DNA of 64,000 bases from an uncultured Bacteroidales bacterium (GCA_937896895.1 CALBNV010000066.1:62001-126000); one strand, 5' to 3'. Shown: positions 25,958 through 34,352, numbered from the stretch's first letter. Numbers and translations: made by a program. Notes: generated by a model from the letters alone, not told the origin.

Positions 25958-26383
25958 TTATTTGTTAATGAGTTTCGAAACGGCTGAATAGATCACAGCT
26001 GCGATTGTGGCACCGACAACAATATAGACGAACACCATGAAGAAGTCAACGAATGACTCGACACCTCTTGTGACGCCCATTGATTCAAGATATTCCATTG
26101 GAAGTGTTGAGCCTTTCGCGAGCAGCCAGGCGAGAAGTGCCACGACGGCCGCTATAGCGATGTAAAGACCTATTGACTTGATGCTCTTCGGATTGATGAT
26201 GATTCCGTAGATAGGTGCAAACAAAATCGCAACCACAGTCAATCCAAGCATGCAATATGCAAAGCCCATTGCCGTGCCAACGCTTTCCTGACCAGATACC
26301 AAAACGATGATGGCGAAGATGACGTTGAGAGCCATGAGGCCTATGAGACCATATTTGCAGTATTTTGATAATTTATCGACCAT
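25958..26383 (-). CDS. Uncharacterised four-helix membrane protein in the ExbB/ExbD operon
   Basis: 141 aa with four hydrophobic segments (about residues 12-31, 38-57, 70-88 and 113-134) and short charged loops. No enzymatic motif is visible. Similar small membrane proteins sit between exbB and exbD in many Bacteroidales, which suggests an accessory subunit of the energy-transducing complex; that role is inferred from position only. It starts 20 bp after exbB ends. Confidence 0.8.
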   Translation of the reverse strand: MVDKLSKYCKYGLIGLMALNVIFAIIVLVSGQESVGTAMGFAYCMLGLTVVAILFAPIYGIIINPKSIKSIGLYIAIAAVVALLAWLLAKGSTLPMEYLESMGVTRGVESFVDFFMVFVYIVVGATIAAVIYSAVSKLINK

Positions 26384-26403
26384 GATTCTTCTGTTTTGTT
26401 AGA

Positions 26404-27243
26404 TTAGTTTTTCTTTGAATAAGCGTGGAGCATGTCCATGAAAGTGATTGATGAATCTTCCATGTCATTGACGATGCCTTCAATCTTGTTGAGGATGAAG
26501 TTGTAGCAGATCTGAAGGATGACAGCGACGATAAGACCGAACACTGTTGTCAAAAGAGCAACCTTCATACCGCCTGCAACGACTGTCGGGCTGATGTCAC
26601 CTGCTGCTGCGATAGCATCAAATGCCTCAATCATACCGATAACTGTTCCCATGAATCCCAACATAGGTCCCAAGGCGATGAACAGTGAAATCCAGCTCGC
26701 GCCGCTTTCAAGGTTGCCTGTCATGACTGAACCGTATGAAACGATTGATTTCTCAACTTCTTCAAGACCGTCGTTGTAGCGCATGAGGCCCTGATAGAAG
26801 ATGCTTGCGACCGGACCGCGTGTGTCACGGCAGAGGTCTTTGGCTTTCTCGATGCCGCCCTTGTTGAGCGTGGCTTCAAGTTCTGTGAGAAGCTTCTTTG
26901 TGTTTGTCGTGCTTAATGTCAGATAGATGATTCTCTCGATTGACACTGCCAAACCGAGAACCAAGATTAATAAAATGACGCTCATGAAGCCCCAGCCACC
27001 ATCGATGAACTGTTTCTTCAAGACTTCGTGGAATGTGGCATCTGTCTCAGGCGCTGCCAACGGGTTCGTCTGAACTGGCGCGACTTCCTGTACTGGTGCT
27101 GCTGGTTCTGCTGCTGGAGCCTCTGCGACTTGTTCTGTCTGGGCTTCAACTGGTTGTGCGTTCTCTTCTTGTGCGAGAAGTGTGTTGCTGATTCCGAATG
27201 TCAAGAATCCTGCAACTGTGAGCAAAGCAAATAACTTTTTCAT
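26404..27243 (-). CDS. ExbB/TolQ/MotA-family proton channel protein
   Basis: 279 aa. An N-terminal signal-like helix (residues 1-24) is followed by a Glu/Pro/Ala-rich segment (about 25-68), then the MotA/TolQ/ExbB fold with three transmembrane helices. Family signatures include 'GASWISLFIALGPMLGFMGTVIGMIEAF' in parts and 'VVAGGMKVALLTTVFGLIVAV'. The Pro/Ala-rich periplasmic extension is typical of Bacteroidota ExbB. It heads the four-gene operon. No TAnnTTTG box is seen in the 85 bp before it, so it may be read from the tRNA-Ser promoter. Confidence 0.92.
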   Translation of the reverse strand: MKKLFALLTVAGFLTFGISNTLLAQEENAQPVEAQTEQVAEAPAAEPAAPVQEVAPVQTNPLAAPETDATFHEVLKKQFIDGGWGFMSVILLILVLGLAVSIERIIYLTLSTTNTKKLLTELEATLNKGGIEKAKDLCRDTRGPVASIFYQGLMRYNDGLEEVEKSIVSYGSVMTGNLESGASWISLFIALGPMLGFMGTVIGMIEAFDAIAAAGDISPTVVAGGMKVALLTTVFGLIVAVILQICYNFILNKIEGIVNDMEDSSITFMDMLHAYSKKN

Positions 27244-27328
27244 GATTTGAAATGTTGATTACTACTTTTTTGTTGTTGATTTAATTGATTTTCTTTTATT
27301 TAACTTTAATTTAATTTTCGTTTTCCTG

Positions 27329-27416
27329 CGGAGAGAGCGGGATTCGAACCCGCGATACCCTTTTGAAGTATACACACTTTCCAGGCGTGCTCCTTAAACC
27401 ACTCGGACATCTCTCC
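27329..27416 (-). tRNA. tRNA-Ser, anticodon GGA
   Basis: On the minus strand the 88-nt sequence has the acceptor stem GGAGAGA/TCTCTCC, discriminator G, T-arm GGTTCGAATCC, and an anticodon stem CACGC/GTGTG enclosing loop CTGGAAA, hence anticodon GGA. A long variable arm (TATACTTCAAAAGGGTATC region) marks a class II serine tRNA. CCA is not encoded. It reads towards the ExbB operon. Confidence 0.95.
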
Positions 27417-27450
27417 AGACGCCTTCCTCCAACCCGTAAAAAAATCGGGT

Positions 27451-27458
27451 CAAAATTA
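27451..27458 (-). promoter_or_regulatory. -7 box of tRNA-Ser
   Basis: TAATTTTG on the minus strand, 34 bp upstream of the mature tRNA 5' end. It could also drive the ExbB/ExbD operon. The remaining part of the 27417-27618 spacer is AT-rich with a short hairpin AACCCG/CGGGTT. Confidence 0.5.
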
Positions 27459-27618
27459 CACATTTTTTCTTTTGCGGCGACATTTATTTTTCATCTTTGC
27501 CGCTTTTTTTGTAAAAAAATCCCCTCTTTCCTTAAATGTTGCATTATCAACGGAATAAACTTCGCTTTATTGCGTGTCTTCCTCTTTCAAATTTTATTAC
27601 TTTCAAACTTTATAACTT

Positions 27619-28644
27619 TCAGACCGTCATTTCTCCTCTCAAAGGTGTCTGGAGGTAGTGCTCGATGCTCTTCCTTTCGAGGCCTTCGCCGAGCAGATAC
27701 ATCATTTTCGCCAGCGCCGACTCGGTGGTGATGTCGTGCCCGCTGATGACTCCGATCCTGTTGAGGTCAAGGCTGGTCTCATAGCGTCCCATCTCAACTG
27801 ACCCCGACTTGCACTGCGTCACGTTGAAGATGATGAGTCCGCCGTCGATGGCTTCCTTCAGGCTGTCAATGAACCACTCTGCCGTCGGCGCGTTGCCCGA
27901 ACCGAATGTCTCCATGATTAGCCCTTTCAACCCGGGCGTGTGCAACGTGTGACGCACGAACTCCGGCGTGATGCCCGGGAAGAGCTTCAGGATTCCGACG
28001 TTGCTGTCGAACCTCTTGTGGACGATGAGCCGCCCGTCGCTTCTCTTGGCGATATACTCCTTGTTGTATTTTATCTTGATGCCGACATCGGCGAGCGTCG
28101 GGTAGTTGCCCGTGGTGAACGCGTTGAAATGCTCGGCGTTGTGCTTCGTTGACCTGTTGCCTCTGAGCAGTTCGTTCTCGAAGAAGATGCACACCTCCGG
28201 CACGCACGGGGCGCCGTTCTGGTCTTTGGCCGCCGCTATCTCGATGGCCGCTATGAAGTTCTCGCGCCCGTCGCTCCTCACCATGCCCATAGGCAGCTGC
28301 GAGCCCGTGAACACCACCGGCTTGCTGAGGTTCTCAAGCATGAAACTCAACGCCGACGCGCTGTACGCCATCGTGTCGGAACCGTGCAGCACTACGAAGC
28401 CGTCGTATTTCTCGTAGTTCTCCTCAATCTTCTCGGCCAGCGACACCCAGAAGTCGGGCGTCATGTTCGACGAGTCGATGAGATGCTCGAAGGGGTAGAA
28501 GTCGATGCCGTATTCGAGGTTGCGCAACACCGGCAGATGCTCGTAGATGTTGCCGAAGTCGAACGGCACGAGACTCCCCGTCGCCGGGTCTTTCATCATC
28601 CCGATCGTGCCTCCCGTATATAAAACCAAAATAGAATTATTCAT
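27619..28644 (-). CDS. ansA: Type I L-asparaginase
   Basis: 341 aa. It hydrolyses L-asparagine to aspartate and ammonia in the cytoplasm. The first catalytic Thr lies in 'LYTGGTIGMM' (about residue 12) and the second in 'VLHGSDTMAYSASALSFM' with its Thr-Asp pair; 'PVVFTGSQLPMG' follows. No signal peptide is present, which fits the type I cytoplasmic class. It is the last gene of a probable trpS-hflX-tatD-ansA run. A 21-bp tandem repeat lies just upstream. Confidence 0.93.
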   Translation of the reverse strand: MNNSILVLYTGGTIGMMKDPATGSLVPFDFGNIYEHLPVLRNLEYGIDFYPFEHLIDSSNMTPDFWVSLAEKIEENYEKYDGFVVLHGSDTMAYSASALSFMLENLSKPVVFTGSQLPMGMVRSDGRENFIAAIEIAAAKDQNGAPCVPEVCIFFENELLRGNRSTKHNAEHFNAFTTGNYPTLADVGIKIKYNKEYIAKRSDGRLIVHKRFDSNVGILKLFPGITPEFVRHTLHTPGLKGLIMETFGSGNAPTAEWFIDSLKEAIDGGLIIFNVTQCKSGSVEMGRYETSLDLNRIGVISGHDITTESALAKMMYLLGEGLERKSIEHYLQTPLRGEMTV

Positions 28645-28678
28645 ATCTTTTTAACTTATATCTCTTAATTTTTAAAAA

Positions 28679-28741
28679 CTCCAAACTCCACTCTCAACCC
28701 TCCAAACTCCACTCTCAACCCTCCAAACTCCACACTTAACT
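28679..28741. repeat. 21-bp tandem repeat, three copies
   Basis: Units start at 28679, 28700 and 28721 with the core CTCCAAACTCCACTCTCAAC. The last unit diverges at its end and runs into the stop region of the tatD-family gene. Confidence 0.8.
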
Positions 28742-29518
28742 GAAAAACAACGCCGAAGCGTTTTCGGTGGTTTTGTCTATGATTTCGTCTAATGTCAGAT
28801 TGTAAATATCTGCCACCTTCTCCGCCGTCTTCACGATGTACGACGGCTCGTTGCGCTTGCCGCGATAAGGCACGGGCGGCAGATACGGGTCGTCGGTCTC
28901 CAGAACGATTGATTCCAAAGGTATCTCGTTCAGGAAATCTCTCACGAAACAGTTTTTGTATGTTATCACGCCGCCGATGCCGAGCGCGAACCCGTACGAC
29001 AACGCCGTCTTCGCCTCGTCGAAAGTACCGTTGAAACAGTGCATCACGCCTCTCAGACGCCCGTCCTGCTCGTTGTCGATGACTCTGAACATCTCCGGAA
29101 ACGCGTTTCTCGTGTGAACCGACACCGGAAGACCGAGCTTTTTCGCCCATTTCAGCTGCTCGTGCAGAACGTCAACTTGCTGTTTCTCAAAGGTCCTGTC
29201 CCAGTAGAAGTCCAGGCCGATCTCGCCGATGCCGACCAAGTCGGAGTTGAGCGTTGAGAGTAGGGAGTTGAGTGTGTCCTCGATCACGCCGAGATGTCTC
29301 ACGTAATCTTCTTTCACCGATTCGGGATGAATCCCCATCATAACTCTCACGTTTTCAGGATGTTTCTCGTAAAAGTCCATCATGGGTTTTATCGAAAGCT
29401 CGTCGGTGTTAGGCAGCAGCAGCATTCCCACACCGGCGTCGAGCGCACGCCGGAAGGCTTCTTCGCGGTCGGCGTCGAAGGCCTCGTCGTAGATGTGGCA
29501 ATGTGTGTTGATAATCAT
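28736..29518 (-). CDS. TatD-family metal-dependent hydrolase
   Basis: 260 aa from the ATG at 29518; an upstream in-frame ATG would extend into the hflX gene and add a low-quality 50-residue tail. Metal ligands of the TatD amidohydrolase fold are visible: 'NTHCHIYDE', Glu in 'IGEIGLDFYW', 'VSVHTRNA', 'MHCFNG' and 'ETDDPYLPPVP'. Family members act as DNases or D-aminoacyl-tRNA/other hydrolases; the substrate here is unknown. It starts 11 bp after hflX. Confidence 0.92.
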   Translation of the reverse strand: MIINTHCHIYDEAFDADREEAFRRALDAGVGMLLLPNTDELSIKPMMDFYEKHPENVRVMMGIHPESVKEDYVRHLGVIEDTLNSLLSTLNSDLVGIGEIGLDFYWDRTFEKQQVDVLHEQLKWAKKLGLPVSVHTRNAFPEMFRVIDNEQDGRLRGVMHCFNGTFDEAKTALSYGFALGIGGVITYKNCFVRDFLNEIPLESIVLETDDPYLPPVPYRGKRNEPSYIVKTAEKVADIYNLTLDEIIDKTTENASALFFS

Positions 29519-29529
29519 GACCTTGTATC

Positions 29530-30711
29530 TTAATAAAGGAAGTTGTCGAAAGGATATTTTAGGGCGTGCATGTCTTTGATCTCGTGGTAAAGCAAGTCCC
29601 TGAACTCCTGGTAGTTCTCCTTGTCTTTCGCCGAGATGAAGATGCAGGGACTGCCCTTCGCCATCCACGTCTTCTTCCAGTCGTCGAGCGTGTAGTTGCG
29701 TTTTGTCGCCGGAGTGAGGTCGTCTTCCTCTTTCACTTCGTATTGATATGCGTCTATCTTGTTGAAAATCATGATGACTTTCTTGTCGCCTGCGCCTATC
29801 TCGCTCAGTGTCTGGCTCACCGTCTCAATCTGCGACTCGAAGTCGGGGTGCGAGATGTCAACGACGTGGAGCAGTATGTCCGACTCTCTCACCTCGTCGA
29901 GCGTTGACTTGAACGACTCGATGAGCTGTGTCGGCAGCTTGCGGATGAAGCCGACGGTGTCTGACAGCAGGAACGGCAGGTTGTCGATGACGACTTTCCT
30001 GACCGTCGTGTCCAATGTCGCGAAGAGTTTGTTCTCGGCGAACACGTCGCTCTTGCTCAACATGTTCATTATCGTTGACTTGCCGACGTTAGTGTAGCCG
30101 ACCAATGCGACGCGCACGAGTTGCTGTCGGTTCTTGCGCTGCACCGACTTCTGCATGTCTATTTCCTGCAGTTTCTCTTTCAGCGAGGCGATTTTGTCGC
30201 GGATTATCTTACGGTCGGTCTCTATCTGTGTCTCGCCCGGGCCGCGCATCCCGATGCCGCCGCGCTGACGCTCGAGGTGCGTCCACATCCGCGTGAGGCG
30301 GGGAAGCATGTATTGATATTGTGCGAGTTCCACCTGCGTCTTGGCGTAGGCTGTCTTCGCGTTCTTTGCGAAGATGTCAAGGATGAGGTTGGTTCTGTCT
30401 AAGATGCGGCATTCGAGTTCTTTCTCGAGGTTGCGTATCTGCGTCGCGCTCAGCTCGTCGTCGAAGATGGCCATGTCGATGTTCTCCGCCTTGACGTACT
30501 GATGCAGCTCCTCGAGTTTCCCGGAGCCGAGATATGTCACGCTGTTGGGCCGGTCGAGCGGCTGCACGAAACGCCCCACGGTGACTCCGCCCGCCGTCTC
30601 AAGGAGGAACTCAAGCTCGTCGAGGTATTCCTCGGTCCTCTCTCTGTTCTGCTCGTAGGTGCTGACGGCGACGAGCACCGCACGCTCCGGGACCTTTTCG
30701 TGACTTATCAT
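29530..30711 (-). CDS. hflX: Ribosome-associated GTPase HflX
   Basis: 393 aa. HflX splits stalled or stress-inactivated 70S ribosomes. The N-terminal nucleotide-binding domain contains 'RFVQPLDRPNSVTYLGSGK', the linker has 'GPGETQIETDRKIIRDKI', and the G domain has G1 'GYTNVGKST', G3 'DTVGFIRKLP' and G4 'NKID'. The ATG at 30711 gives a normal N-terminus. It lies between trpS (64 bp upstream, with AAGTTTGTAA-type repeats) and the TatD-family gene. Confidence 0.95.
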   Translation of the reverse strand: MISHEKVPERAVLVAVSTYEQNRERTEEYLDELEFLLETAGGVTVGRFVQPLDRPNSVTYLGSGKLEELHQYVKAENIDMAIFDDELSATQIRNLEKELECRILDRTNLILDIFAKNAKTAYAKTQVELAQYQYMLPRLTRMWTHLERQRGGIGMRGPGETQIETDRKIIRDKIASLKEKLQEIDMQKSVQRKNRQQLVRVALVGYTNVGKSTIMNMLSKSDVFAENKLFATLDTTVRKVVIDNLPFLLSDTVGFIRKLPTQLIESFKSTLDEVRESDILLHVVDISHPDFESQIETVSQTLSEIGAGDKKVIMIFNKIDAYQYEVKEEDDLTPATKRNYTLDDWKKTWMAKGSPCIFISAKDKENYQEFRDLLYHEIKDMHALKYPFDNFLY

Positions 30712-30718
30712 GGAGTTG

Positions 30719-30773
30719 GAAAGTTTGTAAAGTTAGAAAGTTTGTAAAGTTTGTAAAGTTTATAAAGTTTAAA
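30719..30773. repeat. Short simple repeat upstream of hflX
   Basis: The word AAGTTTGTAAAG recurs several times in this spacer with small changes. Similar words, such as AAGTTTGTAAAG at 60889-60898, occur elsewhere in intergenic DNA of the window. Confidence 0.55.
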
Positions 30774-30775
30774 AG

Positions 30776-31774
30776 TCAGAATGGTTTGAAGCCGATTATC
30801 TCCCTGACTTCCTTCACTGTCTTGGCGGCGCTTTCGCGGGCTTTCTCGGCGCCCATGCGTGCCACCTTATTAATATAGTCGTCGTCGGCGTCGATTTCGC
30901 GGATGCGTTCGCGTATCGGGGTGACGAACCTGATCATGTCTTCGGCGAGTTGTTTCTTCATGTCGCCGTAGCGTACCGTCATGTTATTATATGCGTCGTC
31001 GAAGAATTTCACGGTGTCGGGTGTCGAGACGATGCTCATGAGTTGGAAGAGGTTCTGTATGGCCTCCGGCTTCTCCTGGTTCATCTCCGTCGGGCCGCTG
31101 TCGGTCTTGGCGCGCATCACTTTCTTGCGGATTGAGGCGTCGTCTTCGGCTAAGAAGATGGCGTTGCCTTCGCCTTCGCTCTTTCCCATCTTGCCGTTAC
31201 CGTCGAGGCCCGGCACTTTAACCAACTGGTTCCCAAAGTTAAATGCTTGAGGTATCGGGAAATACTCCACGCCGTAGATGTTGTTGAAACGTCCTGCGAA
31301 GTCGCGGGCTTTCTCGAGGTTCTGCTCCTGGTCCTTGCCGACGGGCACGTAGTTCGAACGGTGGATGAGGATGTCGGCGGCCATCAGGGTCGGGTAGGTG
31401 AGGAGGCCGGCGTTGACGTTGTCGGGCTGCTTGCGGACCTTCTCCTTGAATGTCGTGACGCGCTCAAGCTCACCGATGTAGGCGTTCATGTTCAGGAAGA
31501 GATAAAGCTCCAGCACCTCCCGCACGTCGCTCTGAACATACAGCGTCGCCTTCTCCGGGTCAACGCCCGCCGCGAGGTATTCGACCAAGATCTGACGAAC
31601 CCTCCCGTGAAGGTCATCTGGATGCGGATGTGTCGTAAGTGAATGATAATCAGCTATGAAAAAATAGCAGTTGTAATTATCCTGAAGGCGGATGAAGTTC
31701 TTCACCGCACCGAAATAGTTGCCAAGGTGCAAGTTTCCTGTCGGCCTGATGCCGCTGAGTACTGTCTCTTTCAT
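30776..31774 (-). CDS. trpS: Tryptophanyl-tRNA synthetase
   Basis: 332 aa, standard for bacterial TrpRS. The class I HIGH motif is 'NLHLGNYFGA' near residue 15, and the KMSKS loop is 'GKMGKSEG' near residue 197. 'AGVDPEKATLYVQSDV' and 'MAADILIHRSNYVPVGKDQEQN' are typical TrpRS segments. It has its own promoter (TATTTTTG at 31793-31800), divergent from the FtsB-like gene. hflX follows in the same direction. Confidence 0.97.
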   Translation of the reverse strand: MKETVLSGIRPTGNLHLGNYFGAVKNFIRLQDNYNCYFFIADYHSLTTHPHPDDLHGRVRQILVEYLAAGVDPEKATLYVQSDVREVLELYLFLNMNAYIGELERVTTFKEKVRKQPDNVNAGLLTYPTLMAADILIHRSNYVPVGKDQEQNLEKARDFAGRFNNIYGVEYFPIPQAFNFGNQLVKVPGLDGNGKMGKSEGEGNAIFLAEDDASIRKKVMRAKTDSGPTEMNQEKPEAIQNLFQLMSIVSTPDTVKFFDDAYNNMTVRYGDMKKQLAEDMIRFVTPIRERIREIDADDDYINKVARMGAEKARESAAKTVKEVREIIGFKPF

Positions 31775-31792
31775 TTTTCAATTTTAAACACG

Positions 31793-31800
31793 CAAAAATA
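31793..31800 (-). promoter_or_regulatory. -7 box of trpS
   Basis: TATTTTTG on the minus strand, 18 bp upstream of the trpS ATG. Confidence 0.55.
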
Positions 31801-31893
31801 CAAAAAACTTTAAAGTCGGAGGAGCCTGTCGCCGAGTTTTTTTTATTGTTGATAACTTTTGAAAATTCCCGTTATCATTTTCTGAAAAAACAT

Positions 31894-31901
31894 TACTTTT
31901 G
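31894..31901 (+). promoter_or_regulatory. -7 box of the FtsB/DivIC-like gene
   Basis: TACTTTTG, 26 bp before the ATG at 31928. Confidence 0.55.
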
Positions 31902-31927
31902 CATTCGTTTTGGATTAAATTAAAGTT

Positions 31928-32224
31928 ATGAAATACAAAGAGATACTGAAGAAATTGTCAAATAAATACCTCATCGCGACGCTTATTTTCGCCGCCGTGA
32001 TAGTCTTTTTCGACCAATACAACGTCTTCGAGCAGGGCAGGAGTTTCAGGAAGCTGCACAAGGTGAAGAAACAGATTGAGTATTACGACACCGAGATTGA
32101 GAAGCAGGAACAGACGATACACAAGCTCAAGACCGACACCGCATACCTTGAGAAAGTCGCCCGCGAACAGCACAAGATGAAACGCGACGACGAGGTGATT
32201 TATGTTTTGGAGAGGGGGCGTTAG
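31928..32224 (+). CDS. FtsB/DivIC-family septum formation protein
   Basis: 98 aa. A short cytoplasmic start is followed by one transmembrane helix (about residues 14-30) and a coiled coil ('KLHKVKKQIEYYDTEIEKQE'), then the conserved 'YLEKVAREQHKMKRDDEVIY' tail. FtsB/DivIC proteins join FtsL and FtsQ/DivIB in the divisome. Length and layout match. It is a single gene with its own promoter, convergent with the sialidase gene 17 bp downstream. Confidence 0.88.
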   Translation: MKYKEILKKLSNKYLIATLIFAAVIVFFDQYNVFEQGRSFRKLHKVKKQIEYYDTEIEKQEQTIHKLKTDTAYLEKVAREQHKMKRDDEVIYVLERGR

Positions 32225-32241
32225 TCGTTAGCTATTAGCCA

Positions 32242-33372
32242 TTAGTTGTTAGTTTTGGATTGATTGTTCATTAGGTATTCGTAGTCAAATCGGTAAAACA
32301 CCATCTCATATCCTTCGTCTTCGTACATGCACTCCTCGACGTAGAGGCCGATGGTGTTGTCGGGAAGCACGCAGAGCGACGAGTAGGCCGAGAAATACGG
32401 CACGATGATTTTCCTGTGCGACCACGTCTTGCCTTCGTCTTCCGACACATATACCGCGACGTTCTCGCGTTTGTCGCTCGCCGGCAGCGAATGCAGCAGC
32501 ACCCGTTTCCCATCAACATAATAGGGTATGATGTCGCCGTTGCACGCCGGCCCGACGAGGTCTGTCCATTCGGCGACGGTGTCGTTCCATGTCACGCCGC
32601 CGTCGTGCGAGATGTTGTACCAGCGGTCTCCCTGGTGCCGCATGCTCATGAGGATGTCGCCGTTCGCGAGTTCCACCACCTTGGCTTCGTCGCCGCCGAC
32701 GGAAGCGCGGCCTGAGACGTTCCACGTCGCGCCGTTGTCGTCGGAATAGACCACGTAGTTTGTGGCGACCCATTCGGCGTCTTCGTGCACCGCCGCGACG
32801 AACATTATCCTTCCGGCGCTTGTGAGGAGGCCGTTGCCGGAGGCGCAGAACGAGCCGCGCCAATGGCGGCGTATCGTGTCGTCGCAGTCCTTGCCGAAGA
32901 TGAAACGTGTGATGTCTTCCGGCTCGGTCCACGTGCGGCCGCCGTCATAACTCATTGATTTATATGTGCGGTTTGAGTGCGTCGGCATCGATTGCCAGAA
33001 ACCCACGCCGCCGACGAACACGCTGATGAGGCCGTTCGGGTCGTTGGTGAGAGCCACCGCCGCGTCGCCGAAGCCGTGCTTTCGTCCGGTACCCTCGGCC
33101 ACGGTGACAGGCTCGCTCCATGTCGCGCCCATGTCGTCGCTCCAGCGGCACACCACGTCGATGTCCTGCGGCAGGTCGAGGTCGTTGCACTTGCGCTTGT
33201 CGGTGAGCGTCACCAGCGTGCCGTCCTTCGCCGTGATCACCGCCGGAATGCGGTAGTTCTGCGAGTTGTAGTTGCCCGGACGGAACAGCGTCGTCCTCAT
33301 GTATAACGGCTCTTTCCTGCATCCCGCCAAGGAAAACAGGACAAGCAATGTCAGCGTGAGTCTCTTCATCAT
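32242..33372 (-). CDS. Exo-alpha-sialidase (GH33), lipoprotein
   Basis: 376 aa. The signal peptide ends in lipobox SLAGC (about residue 18). The sialidase Arg-triad signature appears as 'NYRIPAVI' with following 'TDKRKCND', and five Asp boxes are present: SDDMGATW, SYDGGRTW, SDDNGATW, SHDGGVTW and SEDEGKTW. 'SMRHQGDRW' and 'VPYFSAYSSLCVL' carry the usual catalytic neighbours. It releases terminal sialic acids, probably from host mucin glycans, at the cell surface or in the periplasm. No nan catabolic genes are nearby. Promoter TAATTTTG lies at 33398-33405. Confidence 0.92.
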   Translation of the reverse strand: MMKRLTLTLLVLFSLAGCRKEPLYMRTTLFRPGNYNSQNYRIPAVITAKDGTLVTLTDKRKCNDLDLPQDIDVVCRWSDDMGATWSEPVTVAEGTGRKHGFGDAAVALTNDPNGLISVFVGGVGFWQSMPTHSNRTYKSMSYDGGRTWTEPEDITRFIFGKDCDDTIRRHWRGSFCASGNGLLTSAGRIMFVAAVHEDAEWVATNYVVYSDDNGATWNVSGRASVGGDEAKVVELANGDILMSMRHQGDRWYNISHDGGVTWNDTVAEWTDLVGPACNGDIIPYYVDGKRVLLHSLPASDKRENVAVYVSEDEGKTWSHRKIIVPYFSAYSSLCVLPDNTIGLYVEECMYEDEGYEMVFYRFDYEYLMNNQSKTNN

Positions 33373-33397
33373 CAGATTTATGTTTTCAATGAGAGCG

Positions 33398-33405
33398 CAA
33401 AATTA
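33398..33405 (-). promoter_or_regulatory. -7 box of the sialidase gene
   Basis: TAATTTTG on the minus strand, 25 bp upstream of the start codon. It faces away from the promoter at 33448. Confidence 0.5.
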
Positions 33406-33447
33406 AAAAAATGTTCGGTTGTGATGTCTGTACGTCACATTTTTTTA

Positions 33448-33455
33448 TAATTTTG
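33448..33455 (+). promoter_or_regulatory. -7 box of the His/Cys-repeat lipoprotein gene
   Basis: TAATTTTG, about 73 bp before the ATG. An imperfect dyad, TGTGATGtctgtaCGTCACA (33420-33439), lies between this and the divergent sialidase promoter and could bind a regulator. Confidence 0.5.
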
Positions 33456-33528
33456 CCACGTTTTTAAAACAAACGGAATATTTTTCCGTTAATAGACAAA
33501 GAATTACAAATCAATTAAAATCATTACA

Positions 33529-34239
33529 ATGAAAAGATTATTTTTGGCAATCGGCCTCGCGGCATTCCTGATGACATCATGCTGCGACGGTCAGGGTAAC
33601 AAGGAAAACAAGAAAGATGCAAAGTGCGAAGGCAACTGCAAGGACAAGAAAGAACAGTGCGACCATCATCACGGCCCGAAGTGCCATGAGATGACAGCCG
33701 AAGACAGAGCTGAGATAGAAGGCATCATCGACGCTTTCAAAGGCTGGGACAACCTCGATGAGGCGCAGAAGACAGCAGCTGTGGCGACAGCGAAGGCACG
33801 CGTCGAGAAATGCATGGCGAAGAAAGCCGAGATGGGTCAGAAATGCGAAGGCAAGCATGAAGGCTGCAACCATGAAGGTCACAAATGCGAAGGCAAGCAT
33901 GAAGGCTGCAACCACGAAGGCCACAAATGCGAAGGCAACCACGAAGGCTGCAACCACGAAGGTCAGAAATGCGAAGGCAAGCATGAAGGCCACAAATGCG
34001 AAGGCATGAAGATGAGCAAGGAGGAATGCGACGCCAAATGGGCGGCATTCGACACTCTCACGCTCGATGAGCAGAAGGCTGTTCTCTGCTGCAAGCTCCG
34101 TCACTGCCCGGGCTTCAAGATGGTGATGCACGAGAAATGCGCACCGAAGCATGAAGGCTGCAAGCACGAGGATGAAGGCCACAAGTGCAGCGGCAACCAT
34201 GAAGGCTGCCAGCATCAGTGCGAACACGAGGCGAAATAA
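33529..34239 (+). CDS. His/Cys-rich repeat lipoprotein, probable periplasmic metal binder
   Basis: 236 aa. The signal peptide has lipobox FLMTSCC (Cys18). The mature protein is extremely rich in Cys, His, Lys and Glu. Residues 105-146 hold three 14-residue units of the form KCEGKHEGCNHEGH, followed by a shorter unit to about 155, and a weaker version recurs near the C-terminus. Two similar helical segments flank the repeats ('FKGWDNLDEAQKTAAVATAK' and 'FDTLTLDEQKAVLCC'). No known family is recognised. Binding of copper, zinc or nickel outside the cytoplasm is inferred from composition. It has its own promoter and terminator. Confidence 0.85.
   Translation: MKRLFLAIGLAAFLMTSCCDGQGNKENKKDAKCEGNCKDKKEQCDHHHGPKCHEMTAEDRAEIEGIIDAFKGWDNLDEAQKTAAVATAKARVEKCMAKKAEMGQKCEGKHEGCNHEGHKCEGKHEGCNHEGHKCEGNHEGCNHEGQKCEGKHEGHKCEGMKMSKEECDAKWAAFDTLTLDEQKAVLCCKLRHCPGFKMVMHEKCAPKHEGCKHEDEGHKCSGNHEGCQHQCEHEAK
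33841..33993 (+). repeat. 42-bp coding tandem repeat in the His/Cys-rich gene
   Basis: Units begin at 33841, 33883 and 33925, each coding 14 residues, with a truncated fourth at 33967-33993. Differences are mostly synonymous T/C changes plus Lys-to-Asn and His-to-Gln in the third unit. Confidence 0.9.
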
Positions 34240-34261
34240 GAGTTAAAAGACCAAAAGTTTA

Positions 34262-34298
34262 AGGGCGCGGGGCGGTGATTGTTCGCCTCGCGCTTTTT
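34262..34298 (+). terminator. Terminator of the His/Cys-rich lipoprotein gene
   Basis: GCGCGGGGCG and CGCCTCGCGC pair (one G-U) around a 9-nt loop, followed by TTTTT. Confidence 0.8.
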
Positions 34299-34344
34299 GT
34301 GAAATATATTTTGAATATATCGTTACCATTGTCAAAAAAATCCT

Positions 34345-34352
34345 TACTTTTG
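34345..34352 (+). promoter_or_regulatory. -7 box of the PFOR gene
   Basis: TACTTTTG followed by CAG, 46 bp before the ATG at 34399. Confidence 0.6.

Noticed and set aside
27431..27450. Terminator of the asparaginase gene at the AACCCG/CGGGTT hairpin
   Set aside because: The stem is only 5-6 bp and the T-run lies in the loop rather than after the stem.
28665..29150. 161-aa frame ending in VEFGGLR repeats
   Set aside because: It is an out-of-frame reading of the TatD-family gene and the adjacent 21-bp tandem repeat.
33577..34227. Antisense hydrophobic reading frame of 216 aa opposite the His/Cys-repeat gene
   Set aside because: Its Ala/Phe/Val-rich pattern is the mirror of the Cys/His/Glu/Lys repeats, and the sense strand has promoter, signal peptide and terminator.
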